The translations under genes were made by a program, and so were the position numbers. Positions 52,560 through 64,000 of a stretch of DNA of 64,000 nucleotides are shown piece after piece (the stretch's first letter is position 1; the number at the start of each line of letters is the position of its first letter). The stretch is from Devosia marina (GTDB lineage Bacteria > Pseudomonadota > Alphaproteobacteria > Rhizobiales > Devosiaceae). The notes beneath the pieces are model-generated. The model ran no database searches, had not been told where the DNA came from, and was given only the letters and a program-made list of their open reading frames with translations. Where the stretch lies: NCBI RefSeq assembly GCF_009758415.1, contig NZ_WQRF01000008.1, forward strand, positions 25,673-89,672. The letters are read 5' to 3'.

Positions 52560-53693
52560 ATGCGGGACCGGACCAGATTTCTCTCGGGCGTGTTGCTGGC
52601 CAGCGTGGTCGCCGGGCTGCCGGTGATGGCGCAGGAAACCAGCCAGAGCAGCGCCGGGACGCTGACGGCCACGACGATTGCCGATGGGCTCGAACATCCC
52701 TGGGCGCTGTCCGTGCTGCCCGATGGGCGCTTTCTGGTGACCGAGCGTCCGGGGCGGTTGCGGGTGATTGCCGATGGGGTGGCCGGTGAACCCATTGCGG
52801 GCGTGCCCGAGGTGGTGGCGCGCGGGCAGGGCGGGCTGCTCGACGTGACGCTGGGCCCTGATTTTTCTGAGACCGGGCAGCTGTATCTCAGCTATGCCGA
52901 GCCGGGCGAGGGCGGCACAGGCACGGCGGTGATGTCGGCGCGGCTGGAACTGGAGGGCAATAGTGGCCGTCTGGTCGACCAGGCCGTGATTTTTCGGATG
53001 AACAATTTCGACGGCTCGACGCGGCATTTCGGTTCGCGCATCGTTGTCGGCAATGACGGCACTCTGTTCATTACGCTAGGGGAACGCGGCAGCCAGGACA
53101 GGGCGCAGAATCCGGGCGATCTGGCAGGCGGCGTTGTCCGCATCGCCCCGGACGGGTCGGTGCCTGAGGACAATCCGCAGCTTGAAGGCTGGGCGCCGGA
53201 ATTCTGGAGCATCGGGCATCGCAATCCGCAGGGCGCGACGCTGCGCGAAAGCGATGGGGCGCTATTCGCGGTCGAACACGGTGCGCGAGGCGGGGACGAG
53301 CTCAATCTGGTCGAGGCCGGCAAGAATTATGGTTGGCCGCAAGTCGCCTATGGCACCAATTATGACGGCAGCCCGATCGGCGTGGGTGAGACGCAGCCGG
53401 GCATGGAACAACCGCTGCACTATTGGGATCCCTCGATTTCGCCGTCGGGCCTCGATTTCTATGAGGGCGCACTTTTTCCGGGTTGGGAGGGAGATCTGCT
53501 TTTGGGCGGGCTGAGCGGCACATTGCTGGTGCGGCTCGACATGGATGGCGATGCCGTAGTGGGGGAAGAGCGGCTATTCCAAGGCGTGCTGGGGCGCATT
53601 CGCGACGTGACCGCCGGGCCAGATGGCGCGATCTACCTGATCACCGATGCCGGCAATGGCCGGTTGATCCGTATAGCGCCAGAAGAAGTCTAG
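52560..53693 (+). CDS. PQQ-dependent sugar dehydrogenase (soluble Asd/YliI-like)
   Basis: 377 residues, ATG after AAGGAGATCGTTT. Signal peptide ending VMAQE, then a six-bladed beta-propeller: LEHPWALSVLPDGRFLVTER, GGLLDVTLGPDFSETGQLYL, STRHFGSRIVVGNDGTLF, HRNPQGATL, EHGARGGDELNLVEAGKNYGWP, SGLDFYEGALFPGWEGDLLL. These match the glucose/sorbosone dehydrogenase family, a periplasmic aldose oxidase needing PQQ and calcium. No PQQ synthesis genes are in the window. Ends at a strong hairpin. Confidence 0.9.
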   Translation: MRDRTRFLSGVLLASVVAGLPVMAQETSQSSAGTLTATTIADGLEHPWALSVLPDGRFLVTERPGRLRVIADGVAGEPIAGVPEVVARGQGGLLDVTLGPDFSETGQLYLSYAEPGEGGTGTAVMSARLELEGNSGRLVDQAVIFRMNNFDGSTRHFGSRIVVGNDGTLFITLGERGSQDRAQNPGDLAGGVVRIAPDGSVPEDNPQLEGWAPEFWSIGHRNPQGATLRESDGALFAVEHGARGGDELNLVEAGKNYGWPQVAYGTNYDGSPIGVGETQPGMEQPLHYWDPSISPSGLDFYEGALFPGWEGDLLLGGLSGTLLVRLDMDGDAVVGEERLFQGVLGRIRDVTAGPDGAIYLITDAGNGRLIRIAPEEV

Positions 53694-53703
53694 GCAAAAG
53701 TTC

Positions 53704-53733
53704 GGGGGCGCGCCCGGTTTCGGACGCGCCCCC
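53704..53733. terminator. Hairpin terminator between the sugar dehydrogenase and cold-shock genes
   Basis: GGGGGCGCG (53704-53712) and CGCGCCCCC (53725-53733), followed by AATTTCGTCT on the plus strand and preceded by AAAAG, so it can serve both convergent genes. Confidence 0.7.
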
Positions 53734-53755
53734 AATTTCGTCTCTGATCCGTGGA

Positions 53756-53965
53756 TCAGGAGGGCGTCAGATTGTCGGCGGCGGATTTGCCGGTCCGCTT
53801 ATCCTTGACGATCTCGTAGCTCACCTTCTGGCCTTCATCTAGGCCATTCAGGCCCGAGCGCTGAACGGCGGAAATATGGACGAACACGTCCGCCCCGCCT
53901 TCGTCGGGCTGGATGAAGCCATAACCTTTTTGGCCGTTGAACCATTTAACGGTGCCAGTTGCCAT
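53756..53965 (-). CDS. cspA: Cold-shock domain protein
   Basis: 69-residue single-stranded nucleic-acid chaperone: [20 protein letters not shown] (RNP1 KGYGFI), [13 protein letters not shown] (RNP2 VFVHI), then [20 protein letters not shown]. The ATG at 53965 is the normal CspA start. The 5' region (53966-54477) is long and gene-free and may include a structured untranslated leader; I saw no further feature there. Confidence 0.96.
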   Translation of the reverse strand: MATGTVKWFNGQKGYGFIQPDEGGADVFVHISAVQRSGLNGLDEGQKVSYEIVKDKRTGKSAADNLTPS

Positions 53966-54477
53966 GTTGCGCGTTCCCTCGTGCATTCGCTGCTGGTGCG
54001 GTCCCGGCCGTGCACCCGGCCAGAACCTAGTTGATATCGAAATATCGGAAGATGACGTCAGCAATTGCGAATGGAATTCGCGTCTTCAGATCAGTCGGCC
54101 GCAATATTCGATGGCGCGAAGCCTAGCCTGAAATTCGGGAGGCATCAATATGCCGTGTAGCCAAGCAAAAACGCCCGGCAGAACGGTAGGTTCTGTCAGG
54201 AAATCAATGCTTTGGTCTCAAAAATATCCGGCATCTGGATGATGACCGGACAGGCTGGCGCTCGTGGCGCCGCCACCAATTGGCAAAAGCGACTTTGGTC
54301 TATCGCCATTGGATAGAGCGCATTGTAGCCGAGTCAGCGTGATTGGAAAGTGAACATTTCGTCACGGGGGCGGGAACAGGCACGTCTCGATGTCAAATGG
54401 CTTGCCTTTCAGCGCGCTTTGCGGAAAATCCCGCGCGCCGCGCCAAATGGGGCCGGTTTTCTCGAAAGCAATTCGTC

Positions 54478-55455
54478 TTGACCAAGGCGTTCTTTTCTTC
54501 CGGCGATGTGATCGCCGACCGGCGCGCGGATTATGCCCGCATGCTGGACGAGCAGGGTGACTGCGCGGCGGCGGCTGAACTGATGGAGCAGGCGCTGGAA
54601 ATGGTTCCGGACTGGGCAGCCGGCTGGGATCTGGCAGGCAGTTTTCACGAGAAGGCGGGCAATGTCTCAAATGCCATAGCGGCCTGGCGGCGGCTGGAGG
54701 CGCTGGACGATGCCGGCGTGTTCGGCGCGCGGCTCAAGCTGGCTGCGCATGACGCAGGCCCGGCGGGTGAGGGCACCGCGGTGGGCTATGTCGAGGCGCT
54801 GTTTGACCAATATGCGCCGCAGTTCGAAGAGTCGCTGGTGGGCAGACTGGGCTATCGCGTGCCGGACCTGCTCGATGCGCTGGTGGCCGAGGAAACGACG
54901 CGGCTGGGGCTTTCCGGCTTCGAGCGGGCGCTGGATCTGGGCTGTGGCACCGGGCTGATGGGCGAGAGGCTGCGGGGCAAGGTCAGGCATCTCGAAGGGG
55001 TCGACATTTCCGCAGCGATGATAGCCGAGACCGCGCGCAAGGGAATTTATGACAGCCTTGCGAAGGCGGAGCTGGTGGCGACGCTCAATGCGAGACGGGC
55101 CGATGTGGACCTGGTGACGGCCGCCGATGTGTTGATCTATTGCGGGGCCTTGCAGCCGGTGCTGTCGGCTCTGATGCCGGCCCTGCGCCCAGGCGGGCTG
55201 GTGGCCTTTTCGCTCGAGGCGCATGAGGGCGAAGAGCCGCTGTTTCTGCGGCCCAGCCTCCGCTATGCGCATGGCGTACAGGCGACCCGCGATGCGCTGG
55301 TCATCGCCGGGCTTGAGGTGTTGCGCTTCGAAACCGCGGTGCTGCGTTTCGATCGCGGGGCACCGATTACCGGTATTCTGGTGGTGGCGCGCAAGCCTGT
55401 GGTGGATATGACGGCGGCCAATGATGAAGCGGAAGGCGGCGACGTCGCGGCCTAG
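54478..55455 (+). CDS. TPR-like plus class I SAM-dependent methyltransferase
   Basis: 325 residues from a TTG at 54478 (KAFFSSGDVIADRRADYARM follows). Upstream in-frame starts at 54343 and 54397 are less convincing, so the start is uncertain. The N-terminal third is TPR-like (YARMLDEQGDCAAAAELMEQ, WAAGWDLAGSFHEKAGNVSN). The methyltransferase has ALDLGCGTGLMGERLRG, LEGVDISAAMIAETARKG, VDLVTAADVLIYCGAL and LRPGGLVAFSLE. Substrate unknown. Followed 49 bases later by the threonine aldolase gene. Confidence 0.8.
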   Translation: MTKAFFSSGDVIADRRADYARMLDEQGDCAAAAELMEQALEMVPDWAAGWDLAGSFHEKAGNVSNAIAAWRRLEALDDAGVFGARLKLAAHDAGPAGEGTAVGYVEALFDQYAPQFEESLVGRLGYRVPDLLDALVAEETTRLGLSGFERALDLGCGTGLMGERLRGKVRHLEGVDISAAMIAETARKGIYDSLAKAELVATLNARRADVDLVTAADVLIYCGALQPVLSALMPALRPGGLVAFSLEAHEGEEPLFLRPSLRYAHGVQATRDALVIAGLEVLRFETAVLRFDRGAPITGILVVARKPVVDMTAANDEAEGGDVAA

Positions 55456-55504
55456 CTTTTTGTGCCCGGGCCTGGCAGAAGGGCACTCCCAATAGGAGCC
55501 TGCC

Positions 55505-56524
55505 ATGAACGCCATTCGTCACGATTTCCGATCCGACACGGTCACCAAGCCCAGCGCCGGAATGCGCGCGGCCATGGCAGCCGCCGAGGTGGGCGATGAT
55601 GTGTTCGGCGACGACCCGACAGTCAATCTGCTCGAACAGCGCATGGCCGGGATGCTGGGCAAGGATGCGGCGCTGTTCGTGCCCTCGGGGACGATGTCGA
55701 ACCTGCTGGCGCTGATGAGTCATTGCGGCCGGGGCGATGAATTCATCGCTGGGCAGGACGCGCATTGCTACAAATATGAAGCGGGCGGGGCAGCCGTTCT
55801 GGGCTCGATCCAGCCACAGCCAATTGCGCATCAGGCCGATGGAACCATGGCGCTGGGCGACATCGAGGCTGCCATCAAGAGTGGCGACAACCATTTTGCC
55901 ACGACACGGGTGATTGCGCTGGAGAACACGTTTGGCGGTCGGGTGCTGCCGGTCGACTATATGACGGCCGTGGCCGACGTTGCGGCGCGGCACGGGCTGG
56001 GCCTGCATCTGGATGGCGCACGGGCATTCAATGCGTGCGTCGCGCTGGATCTCGATATCAAGGATTTCGTGGCGCCGTTCGACACGGTTTCGATCTGCCT
56101 GTCGAAAGGATTGGGCGCGCCGGTCGGGTCGGTGCTGGTCGGGCGGCAGGATCTGATCGAGATGGCGCGACGCCATCGCAAGATGCTGGGCGGCGGGTTG
56201 CGGCAGTCGGGCATTCTGGCGGCAGCGGGGCTGCATGCCCTGGAACACAATGTGAGCCGGCTGGCCGAGGATCACCGGCGGGCCAAAGCGCTGGCCGAGG
56301 GGCTGGCGCGACATGCGGCGCTGCGGGTGACCATGCCAGACACCAATATCCTGTGGGTCGATATGGCGGCCGATCTGGGCGAGCGCTTCACCGCCTATCT
56401 GGGTGAGCATGGCGTGGGCGTTACCGGTCGCTACGGCCAGCAGCGCTGGGTAACGCATCTTGACGTGGACGAAGCGGACGTCACCCAGGCGCTGGCATTG
56501 GTGGACCGGTTTTTTGCAGGCTAA
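55505..56524 (+). CDS. ltaE: Low-specificity L-threonine aldolase
   Basis: PLP enzyme that splits L-threonine and L-allo-threonine to glycine and acetaldehyde. 339 residues, ATG after AGGAGCCTGCC. N-terminal FRSDTVTKPSAGMRAAMAAA and VGDDVFGDDPTVNLLEQRMA are hallmarks. ENTFGGRVLP, LHLDGARAFNACVAL and the PLP lysine in CLSKGLGAPVGSVLVG complete the site. Reverse reactions could make beta-hydroxy amino acids. Confidence 0.94.
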   Translation: MNAIRHDFRSDTVTKPSAGMRAAMAAAEVGDDVFGDDPTVNLLEQRMAGMLGKDAALFVPSGTMSNLLALMSHCGRGDEFIAGQDAHCYKYEAGGAAVLGSIQPQPIAHQADGTMALGDIEAAIKSGDNHFATTRVIALENTFGGRVLPVDYMTAVADVAARHGLGLHLDGARAFNACVALDLDIKDFVAPFDTVSICLSKGLGAPVGSVLVGRQDLIEMARRHRKMLGGGLRQSGILAAAGLHALEHNVSRLAEDHRRAKALAEGLARHAALRVTMPDTNILWVDMAADLGERFTAYLGEHGVGVTGRYGQQRWVTHLDVDEADVTQALALVDRFFAG

Positions 56525-56534
56525 AGAGCCGCGT

Positions 56535-57452
56535 TTAGCGCGGTGTGGCGGCGCCGAACCAATAGGTCGCGCCCGGCAGCTCAAGCCGACGGAAGGCCAT
56601 GGCCGACAAGGAATCGTCCATGAGCTGGGTTTCCTGCCAGACAGCGTCGATGGCCGCTTCCTGCCCCAGATTGCGATCGATGCCGATGAAGCGCCAGGGG
56701 TGGAAATGGTCAGCCGATTCCGGGCGCTCTCCGCCGGTCCATTGATAGGCGCCTGATTCCACATTGGCCGACCAGCCGATGACCGCCAGTTCGGCGGCGG
56801 CATGGGCGGGCGTGGCGATCAGCCCATCGCTTTCGGGATATTGGCGCGGCCAATGCGGGGCAGATGTGTCGGTTTCTTCCCAGTCGGCGATGGAGTCGAA
56901 GGGATGATCGAGGTCCATACAGGGCCGACCCGTACAGTCCTGATCGTAAGCGATATCGGGGTCGATGACGGTTCGGGCGGCATCGACCAAAACGGCAGTG
57001 TTGCCCATGAGCGGCATGAACACAAAGCGCCAGCCGAGATGCTCGCCCTTGCCGAATTCGGTTAGGTCGGCAGTGTTCTCAGCGCCATAGCCCTCGATCG
57101 CCATGTCGCGGATCGCCGGCCCCATATTGTAGTGGCGAAGCTCGATGAAGCTGAGCCTGCCGTGCTGTTCGTCGTGCAATTCGCCGTAGGCAAGGGCGGT
57201 CCGGGTCCGCTCGGACGGGATTGCGCCAGTGGCAATCAGCAGGGCCTTTTCTATGGGCCCGACCGCGCCATCGGGGCTGATGGTGGTGGTGTCGAGCCAA
57301 TAGTCCTGCAAGGACTGTTCCAGTGCTTCGATATCGACCCGCTCATAGCCGGGCGGGGCAAGGAACTGATCGATCGCGGTATCAAGGTCGCTGGCAATGG
57401 CGATGCCGGTGCCGGCGAGCAGCAGGGCGGTGGTTGCAAGTGTGCGGATCAT
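56535..57452 (-). CDS. Secreted hypothetical protein
   Basis: 305 residues. Signal peptide (ATTALLLAGTGIAIA), then an acidic protein with no family I recognise. Noticeable segments: DYWLDTTTISPDGAVGPIEK, RHYNMGPAIRDMAIEGYG, two cysteines close together (DQDCTGRPCMDLDHP), and W-rich stretches near the C-terminus (DHFHPWRFIGIDRNLG). Convergent with ltaE, 10-base gap. No function assigned. Confidence 0.7.
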   Translation of the reverse strand: MIRTLATTALLLAGTGIAIASDLDTAIDQFLAPPGYERVDIEALEQSLQDYWLDTTTISPDGAVGPIEKALLIATGAIPSERTRTALAYGELHDEQHGRLSFIELRHYNMGPAIRDMAIEGYGAENTADLTEFGKGEHLGWRFVFMPLMGNTAVLVDAARTVIDPDIAYDQDCTGRPCMDLDHPFDSIADWEETDTSAPHWPRQYPESDGLIATPAHAAAELAVIGWSANVESGAYQWTGGERPESADHFHPWRFIGIDRNLGQEAAIDAVWQETQLMDDSLSAMAFRRLELPGATYWFGAATPR

Positions 57453-57573
57453 GGCGTCCCCCTCAGTTGTGATGCGGCTCGGTAGCAGGACCAGTCTGAA
57501 CGGCAGATGAGCGGCCTGGAAAGGGGTACGGCGGTGCGCCGGGCGGATTTAGTGTCCGCCCTGCGCCGTAGCG

Positions 57574-57822
57574 TTAGTTGTTCTGCCAGAAGGCGGAGAG
57601 GTCTGCGATGTCCGCGGAGGTCAGCAAGGGCATTGCTGCGCTCAGGCGGTCGATCCGGCAGTCCCACCAAGCCAATTCGAGCAGCATGGCAATCTCGGCG
57701 TCGCCAAACCGTTTGCGGATCGGCCTGGCAGGATTGCCGCCGACAATGGTGTATGGCTCGACGTCCTTCACCGGGGCCGGCGTGCCGATGACAGCGCCGT
57801 GGCCGATGGTGACGCCGGCATG
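57574..57822 (-). pseudogene. Decayed CatB-type (xenobiotic) acetyltransferase fragment
   Basis: The frame encodes [57 protein letters not shown], then [14 protein letters not shown]. This is the C-terminal third of CatB/Vat hexapeptide acetyltransferases (about 210 residues when intact), where GAVIGTRAVVTKDVEPY is expected: a few residues are missing at GTPAPVKD. No left-handed-helix repeats or catalytic His region lie upstream, and the sequence before 57816 is unrelated and overlaps the next gene. So only a broken tail remains. It may still be translated from an ATG at 57888. Confidence 0.75.
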
Positions 57823-57865
57823 ATAATGGCGGCGCCTGATCCGACGAAGCAGATAGCTGTCGAGT

Positions 57866-58387
57866 TCAATCGGCAGCCTGCGCCGCAAGGTCAGAGCAGC
57901 GGCTCTTTAAGGTCATCGTGCGAAAGACCTGCTCTGGATACATGAGCACGACATGGCTGTTCTTGGAGCCGATCCCCTCGTAGACGACGGTGATTTCGGC
58001 GGTGTCAAATGTGAGCATGACGCCCGTTTGGGTCGGAAAGATTTCGGCCGCTGGTTGGCTGGGACCGCTTAGCGGGAGCAGGATGTCTGCCGCCACGGAA
58101 GGGGGTACAGGCGCCATGACGCCCGCCATCTTGTCATCGCAGAACAGGAAAACGGCAGGTGGGTCGCTGTCTTGGGTGGACAGCAGTGTTATTCCCGAGG
58201 CCGTGAAGGCGGGATCCATCGTCTGAGAAGCGTCCGTCAGCTGACCGTAGGTGGCCTCCAAAATGGCGCGCGCGTCGGCGAGGGGCAAAGCCTCAAGCGC
58301 TGCACCATAGGGATTGAAAGGCTCGGGCTGGGCTACCGCAATGGCCGCAGAAGCGAAAAGGCAAGAGAGGGAAAGAACAAGGCGCAT
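57866..58387 (-). CDS. Secreted hypothetical protein
   Basis: 173 residues with a clear signal peptide ([18 protein letters not shown]). The mature part has two half-cystines ([16 protein letters not shown]), a Pro-rich middle ([20 protein letters not shown]) and a beta-rich end ([20 protein letters not shown]). No family recognised. It lies upstream of the broken acetyltransferase on the same strand. Confidence 0.68.
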   Translation of the reverse strand: MRLVLSLSCLFASAAIAVAQPEPFNPYGAALEALPLADARAILEATYGQLTDASQTMDPAFTASGITLLSTQDSDPPAVFLFCDDKMAGVMAPVPPSVAADILLPLSGPSQPAAEIFPTQTGVMLTFDTAEITVVYEGIGSKNSHVVLMYPEQVFRTMTLKSRCSDLAAQAAD

Positions 58388-58504
58388 CCATATGCTCCAT
58401 CCACATGCCTTGCTGTGCTAGCACAGTTCTTATCCTTGGCATATGTGCATGCGGTGAGCGTGAAAGCGGATCGGCCCCTCCCAGATAGGAAGGGGCCGGA
58501 ATGG

Positions 58505-61816
<3,312 letters not shown>

Positions 61817-62052
61817 TCGGGGCTCGCTCTTGCTGTCTCGTTCAAGTCATCATTCGGCGCACTGCCGGAGCAAAGTGGGGAGCACCTTACCGGCAGAACG
61901 TCAGATCGGGCGAGGGGGAGAATCGCCCGGACACACCCGTCCGCGCGAAGCCCGCGCTGCAGTTGAGCACTGCGCCGCAGGGGAAAAGACCGAACATGGT
62001 GGTTAAGCGGGCTGTCTAACCGAAGAGTCGGCGGAAGGGAAGGGGGGAGGAG

Positions 62053-62388
62053 TCAGTCCGGCACCTGAGCGATACGGTCCTCGCCAATCAGATCCTCATA
62101 GCCCACCTTTGGCATGGGAAAACCGTAACCGGTACCCGGCTCGCCCCAGCGCAGCTTTCCCTCCGCGTGATAGTGGCTGGCATAGAGGTGGACCGCGATG
62201 TTCTGCATGGCTAGGTAGGTCGCCTGAACGCTGTCAAAGCCGCGTGCGCGCGACGACTTGGTGCCCTCGGGCCAGCCAATCTCGAAGTGGCACTCCCAGA
62301 AGCCGTCGCCCTGAATAGGGGCGTGGAGGGTGACCGGTACGCCAATTTCGCCACGAGAGGTTGTCGCAACCAAGATTCTTGAAAGCAT
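62053..62388 (-). CDS. DUF6968-like small protein, possible immunity partner
   Basis: 111 residues. Begins ILVATTSRGEIGVPVTLHAP, then WECHFEIGWPEGTKSSRARGFDSVQATYLAMQNIAV (segment), and YGFPMPKVGYEDLIG near the end. Resembles the DUF6968 family seen next to small Cys-rich or toxin-like genes in Hyphomicrobiales. Starts 7 bases after the stop of the upstream gene on the same strand, so they form a two-gene unit. An immunity role is a guess from this order. Confidence 0.6.
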   Translation of the reverse strand: MLSRILVATTSRGEIGVPVTLHAPIQGDGFWECHFEIGWPEGTKSSRARGFDSVQATYLAMQNIAVHLYASHYHAEGKLRWGEPGTGYGFPMPKVGYEDLIGEDRIAQVPD

Positions 62389-62395
62389 GTCGTCC

Positions 62396-62770
62396 TCAGA
62401 ACCGAAGCGTTGGCACGTAGTCGTTCTTCATGCAGGCCGCCCACCGTGGCTGTGTCAATGACCAGCATGTTCGGCTACCTGCAGCTCGACAAATTTCCTC
62501 GTCAAGTCTCAGCTGTTCGTTGCACTCTGCTTCTCGTCTGAGGTCCCACTTGCCAGCGACCAAAATCTTTGTTGGCGCGGGGTCTCGGCTGACCAGATCG
62601 GTGGTCCATTGGCCGCCACTTGGGCTGCCTGCCGGCACTCGCGGCTGGTCTGGCCGATATTTACGAAGCAGCCCATGCATTTGAGCCGCTATTATATGCA
62701 TTTTCAGATCTAGGAGATGACTGCGCGTGGTCAGCAAATCCTTTAGGGCAGGCACATCAGGCATTGTCAT
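62396..62770 (-). CDS. Small protein with RPDQPRVPAGxxxGGQW motif and four-Cys tail
   Basis: 124 residues from the ATG at 62770 (62764 is an alternative; ribosome site weak). After an N-terminal helix it carries YRPDQPRVPAGSPSGGQWT, a linker seen before effector parts of phage-head and polymorphic-toxin proteins. The C-terminal domain has the spacing C-x10-C-x7-C-x10-C (AECNEQ, EICRAA, RTCWSL, AACMKN) ending PTLRF. Stand-alone proteins with this tail occur in rhizobia but have no known function. Paired with the gene at 62053. Confidence 0.6.
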   Translation of the reverse strand: MTMPDVPALKDLLTTRSHLLDLKMHIIAAQMHGLLRKYRPDQPRVPAGSPSGGQWTTDLVSRDPAPTKILVAGKWDLRREAECNEQLRLDEEICRAAGSRTCWSLTQPRWAACMKNDYVPTLRF

Positions 62771-62845
62771 CACCGCGTTTATTTCAAACGATCCTGTCAG
62801 CGTTTGAGCTGGCGGGGATAACTTTGACGCAGCTTGTCGTTTACC

Positions 62846-63328
62846 TCACCTAATCCCGACAATCTCCACCTCAGCCTCACCCAGCACAGCCACATCCCCC
62901 ACTTCCTTGCCCATCAAGGCGCGGGCCAGTGGCGAGGCAAAGGAGATTGTGCCGGATTTGGGGTCGGCTTCGTCTTCGCCGACGATGGTGTAGGTCTGGG
63001 TGCGGCCGTCGTCGCGCTCTATGGTGATGCGGGAGCCGAAGGCGACGGTGTCATTGGTTTGGGGCGGCGGCACGTGTTGGGCGGTGCGGATGCGTTCGTT
63101 GAGGTAGCGCAGGTCGCGGTAGGGATTGGCGGCCTGGCGACGGCGTTCGTTGATGTCGTCCACGGCGAGGGCGGCTTCGTAGGCGGCGCTGGCCTCGGCC
63201 CGTTGCCGTTCCAGCAAGGCCAGGCCGTTTGCTGTCACGAGGTTGGGGCCCTCGGGGATGGGCTTTTCCGGCAGCATGGTTTCTGCGGCCGTCTCGGCGC
63301 TATCCTCCTTGGTGAAGGCGACACTCAC
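62846..63328 (-). CDS. GreA/GreB family elongation-factor-like protein
   Basis: 160 residues. Helical N-terminal half (LALLERQRAEASAAYEAALA; RYLNERIRTAQHV) lacking the DLSENAEY acidic tip found in the greA at 51719. The C-terminal FKBP-like domain has VAFGSRITIERDDGRTQTYT, IVGEDEADPKSGTISFASPL and ARALMGKEVGD. Such paralogues bind RNA polymerase but may not stimulate cleavage. Probably a regulatory Gre homologue. Single gene. Confidence 0.88.
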   Translation of the reverse strand: MSVAFTKEDSAETAAETMLPEKPIPEGPNLVTANGLALLERQRAEASAAYEAALAVDDINERRRQAANPYRDLRYLNERIRTAQHVPPPQTNDTVAFGSRITIERDDGRTQTYTIVGEDEADPKSGTISFASPLARALMGKEVGDVAVLGEAEVEIVGIR

Positions 63329-63440
63329 TGAAACACTCCTGATTCAGGCTGAGACGATGGACGCAGGCTTCCCGGCGCACCGATAGTTGCCGAATATGTA
63401 GGTGCTTTGGTGGCGAGATGAAATGGGCCGAGTTCGTGTC

Positions 63441-63464
63441 GCACCCCCACCCAGCTTTGCTACG
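63441..63464. repeat. Truncated copy of repeat family A
   Basis: ACCCCCACCCAGCTTTGC then TACGGC, nearly the same as 12473-12495 (ACCCCCACCTAGCTTTGCTA). The palindromic half is missing because the DUF2200 coding end begins there. Confidence 0.6.
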
Positions 63465-63813
63465 GCTCCCGCAAAATCTTCTCCATCTTCTTTCCCTTCG
63501 CCAGTTCGTCGACGAGTTTGTCGAGGTAGCGGATTTCCTGCATCAGGGGGTCTTCGATGTTTTCGACGCGGATGCCGCAGACGACGCCGGTGATGAGGTT
63601 GCGGTTTGGGTTGAGCTTTGGGGCGTTGGCGAAGAAGTCTTCGAAGGTGGTCTGGTTGGCCAGTTCGGCTTCGAGCGAGGCCTGGTCGTGGCCGGTGAGC
63701 CAGCGGAAGATTTCATCCACCTCGGCCTTGGTGCGTCCCTTCCTTTCCGCCTTGGTGATATAGAGCGGATAGACGCTGGTGACGCTGGTGGAAAAGATGC
63801 GGTGTCCGGCCAT
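63460..63813 (-). CDS. DUF2200 domain protein
   Basis: 117 residues. Starts [20 protein letters not shown], then [61 protein letters not shown] and [19 protein letters not shown]: the standard DUF2200 sequence throughout. Cytoplasmic, function uncharacterised. Its end abuts a truncated family A repeat. Confidence 0.92.
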   Translation of the reverse strand: MAGHRIFSTSVTSVYPLYITKAERKGRTKAEVDEIFRWLTGHDQASLEAELANQTTFEDFFANAPKLNPNRNLITGVVCGIRVENIEDPLMQEIRYLDKLVDELAKGKKMEKILREP

Positions 63814-63910
63814 GACTATGTCCAGATGAGGATTTCGAGTGGCGCGAGGCTAGCATGGCTGGTGACGCTATCGAAGCCGGACCTTGTTCACTCAATTCGC
63901 TTTACGTGAT

Positions 63911-64000
<90 letters not shown>

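Noticed and set aside
53966..54477. Possible small gene or extended methyltransferase N-terminus upstream of 54478
   Set aside because: The in-frame extension (from 54343) lacks domain resemblance and a good ribosome site; no other frame is supported.

Overview
The window is a GC-rich chromosomal segment of an alphaproteobacterium, most likely of the order Hyphomicrobiales and close to Devosia. The support is gene content (prs, pgeF-midA-lgt, moaE-moaD-pgsA, trxB next to an LsrB/VtlR-type regulator and greA, a long UvrB, DUF1007-NicO transporter), TTAA-N7-TTAAC CtrA-type boxes, a GAAC-N7-GAAC LexA-type box before uvrB, and a CCUCCUCCC small-RNA array. The genus is inferred from the look of the proteins, not from a search. 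The last ~90 bases are almost pure C and are best read as an assembly or sequencing artefact.

Layout. 1-14.5 kb: nucleotide, lipoprotein, molybdopterin, phospholipid and amino-acid metabolism (prs, pgeF, midA-like, lgt, proC, ilvE, moaE/moaD, pgsA, DAHP synthase), plus a DUF559 nuclease gene set between inverted palindromic repeats. The DAHP synthase gene is preceded by what looks like a complete translational attenuator: a 23-codon aromatic-rich leader peptide (FFWYFSY), alternative pairing and an intrinsic terminator. 14.5-24.4 kb: ion channel, uvrC, a pteridine-reductase-like SDR, regulators, a metal transporter, hemH and secreted SH3b proteins.

24.4-28.15 kb is the accessory region. About 0.8 kb of palindromic repeats leads into a lower-GC island with a CBASS anti-phage locus: a CD-NTase and a patatin phospholipase (overlapping genes), a diadenylate-cyclase-like protein on the opposite strand, and a Cap15-type membrane beta-barrel effector. 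The island's last stop codon overlaps the uvrB stop codon.

28.1-47.5 kb: uvrB, a spermidine-synthase-like protein, hydrolase, PadR regulator with a strong palindromic operator, a TRAP transporter operon, two more SH3b/beta-gamma-crystallin secreted proteins, tdk, tandem DUF2147 genes, an EamA exporter, PLP enzymes, a CBS protein and an aspartate-type aminotransferase.

47.5-48.7 kb has no protein gene. It carries three tandem minus-strand small RNAs, each with its own 17-bp-spaced promoter, hairpins that display CCUCCUCCC in their loops, and an intrinsic terminator. A conserved element lies at exactly the same distance upstream of all three promoters. This resembles the CcsR/cuckoo RNA family of alphaproteobacteria.

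48.7-63.9 kb: HAD hydrolase, LsrB/VtlR-type LysR regulator, trxB, greA, a PQQ-type sugar dehydrogenase, cold-shock protein, threonine aldolase, a decayed CatB-type acetyltransferase, carB, a possible small toxin/immunity-like pair, a second GreA-family gene and DUF2200. Two families of short palindromic repeats are scattered between genes throughout. No tRNA, rRNA, CRISPR array, IS element or integrase was recognised.
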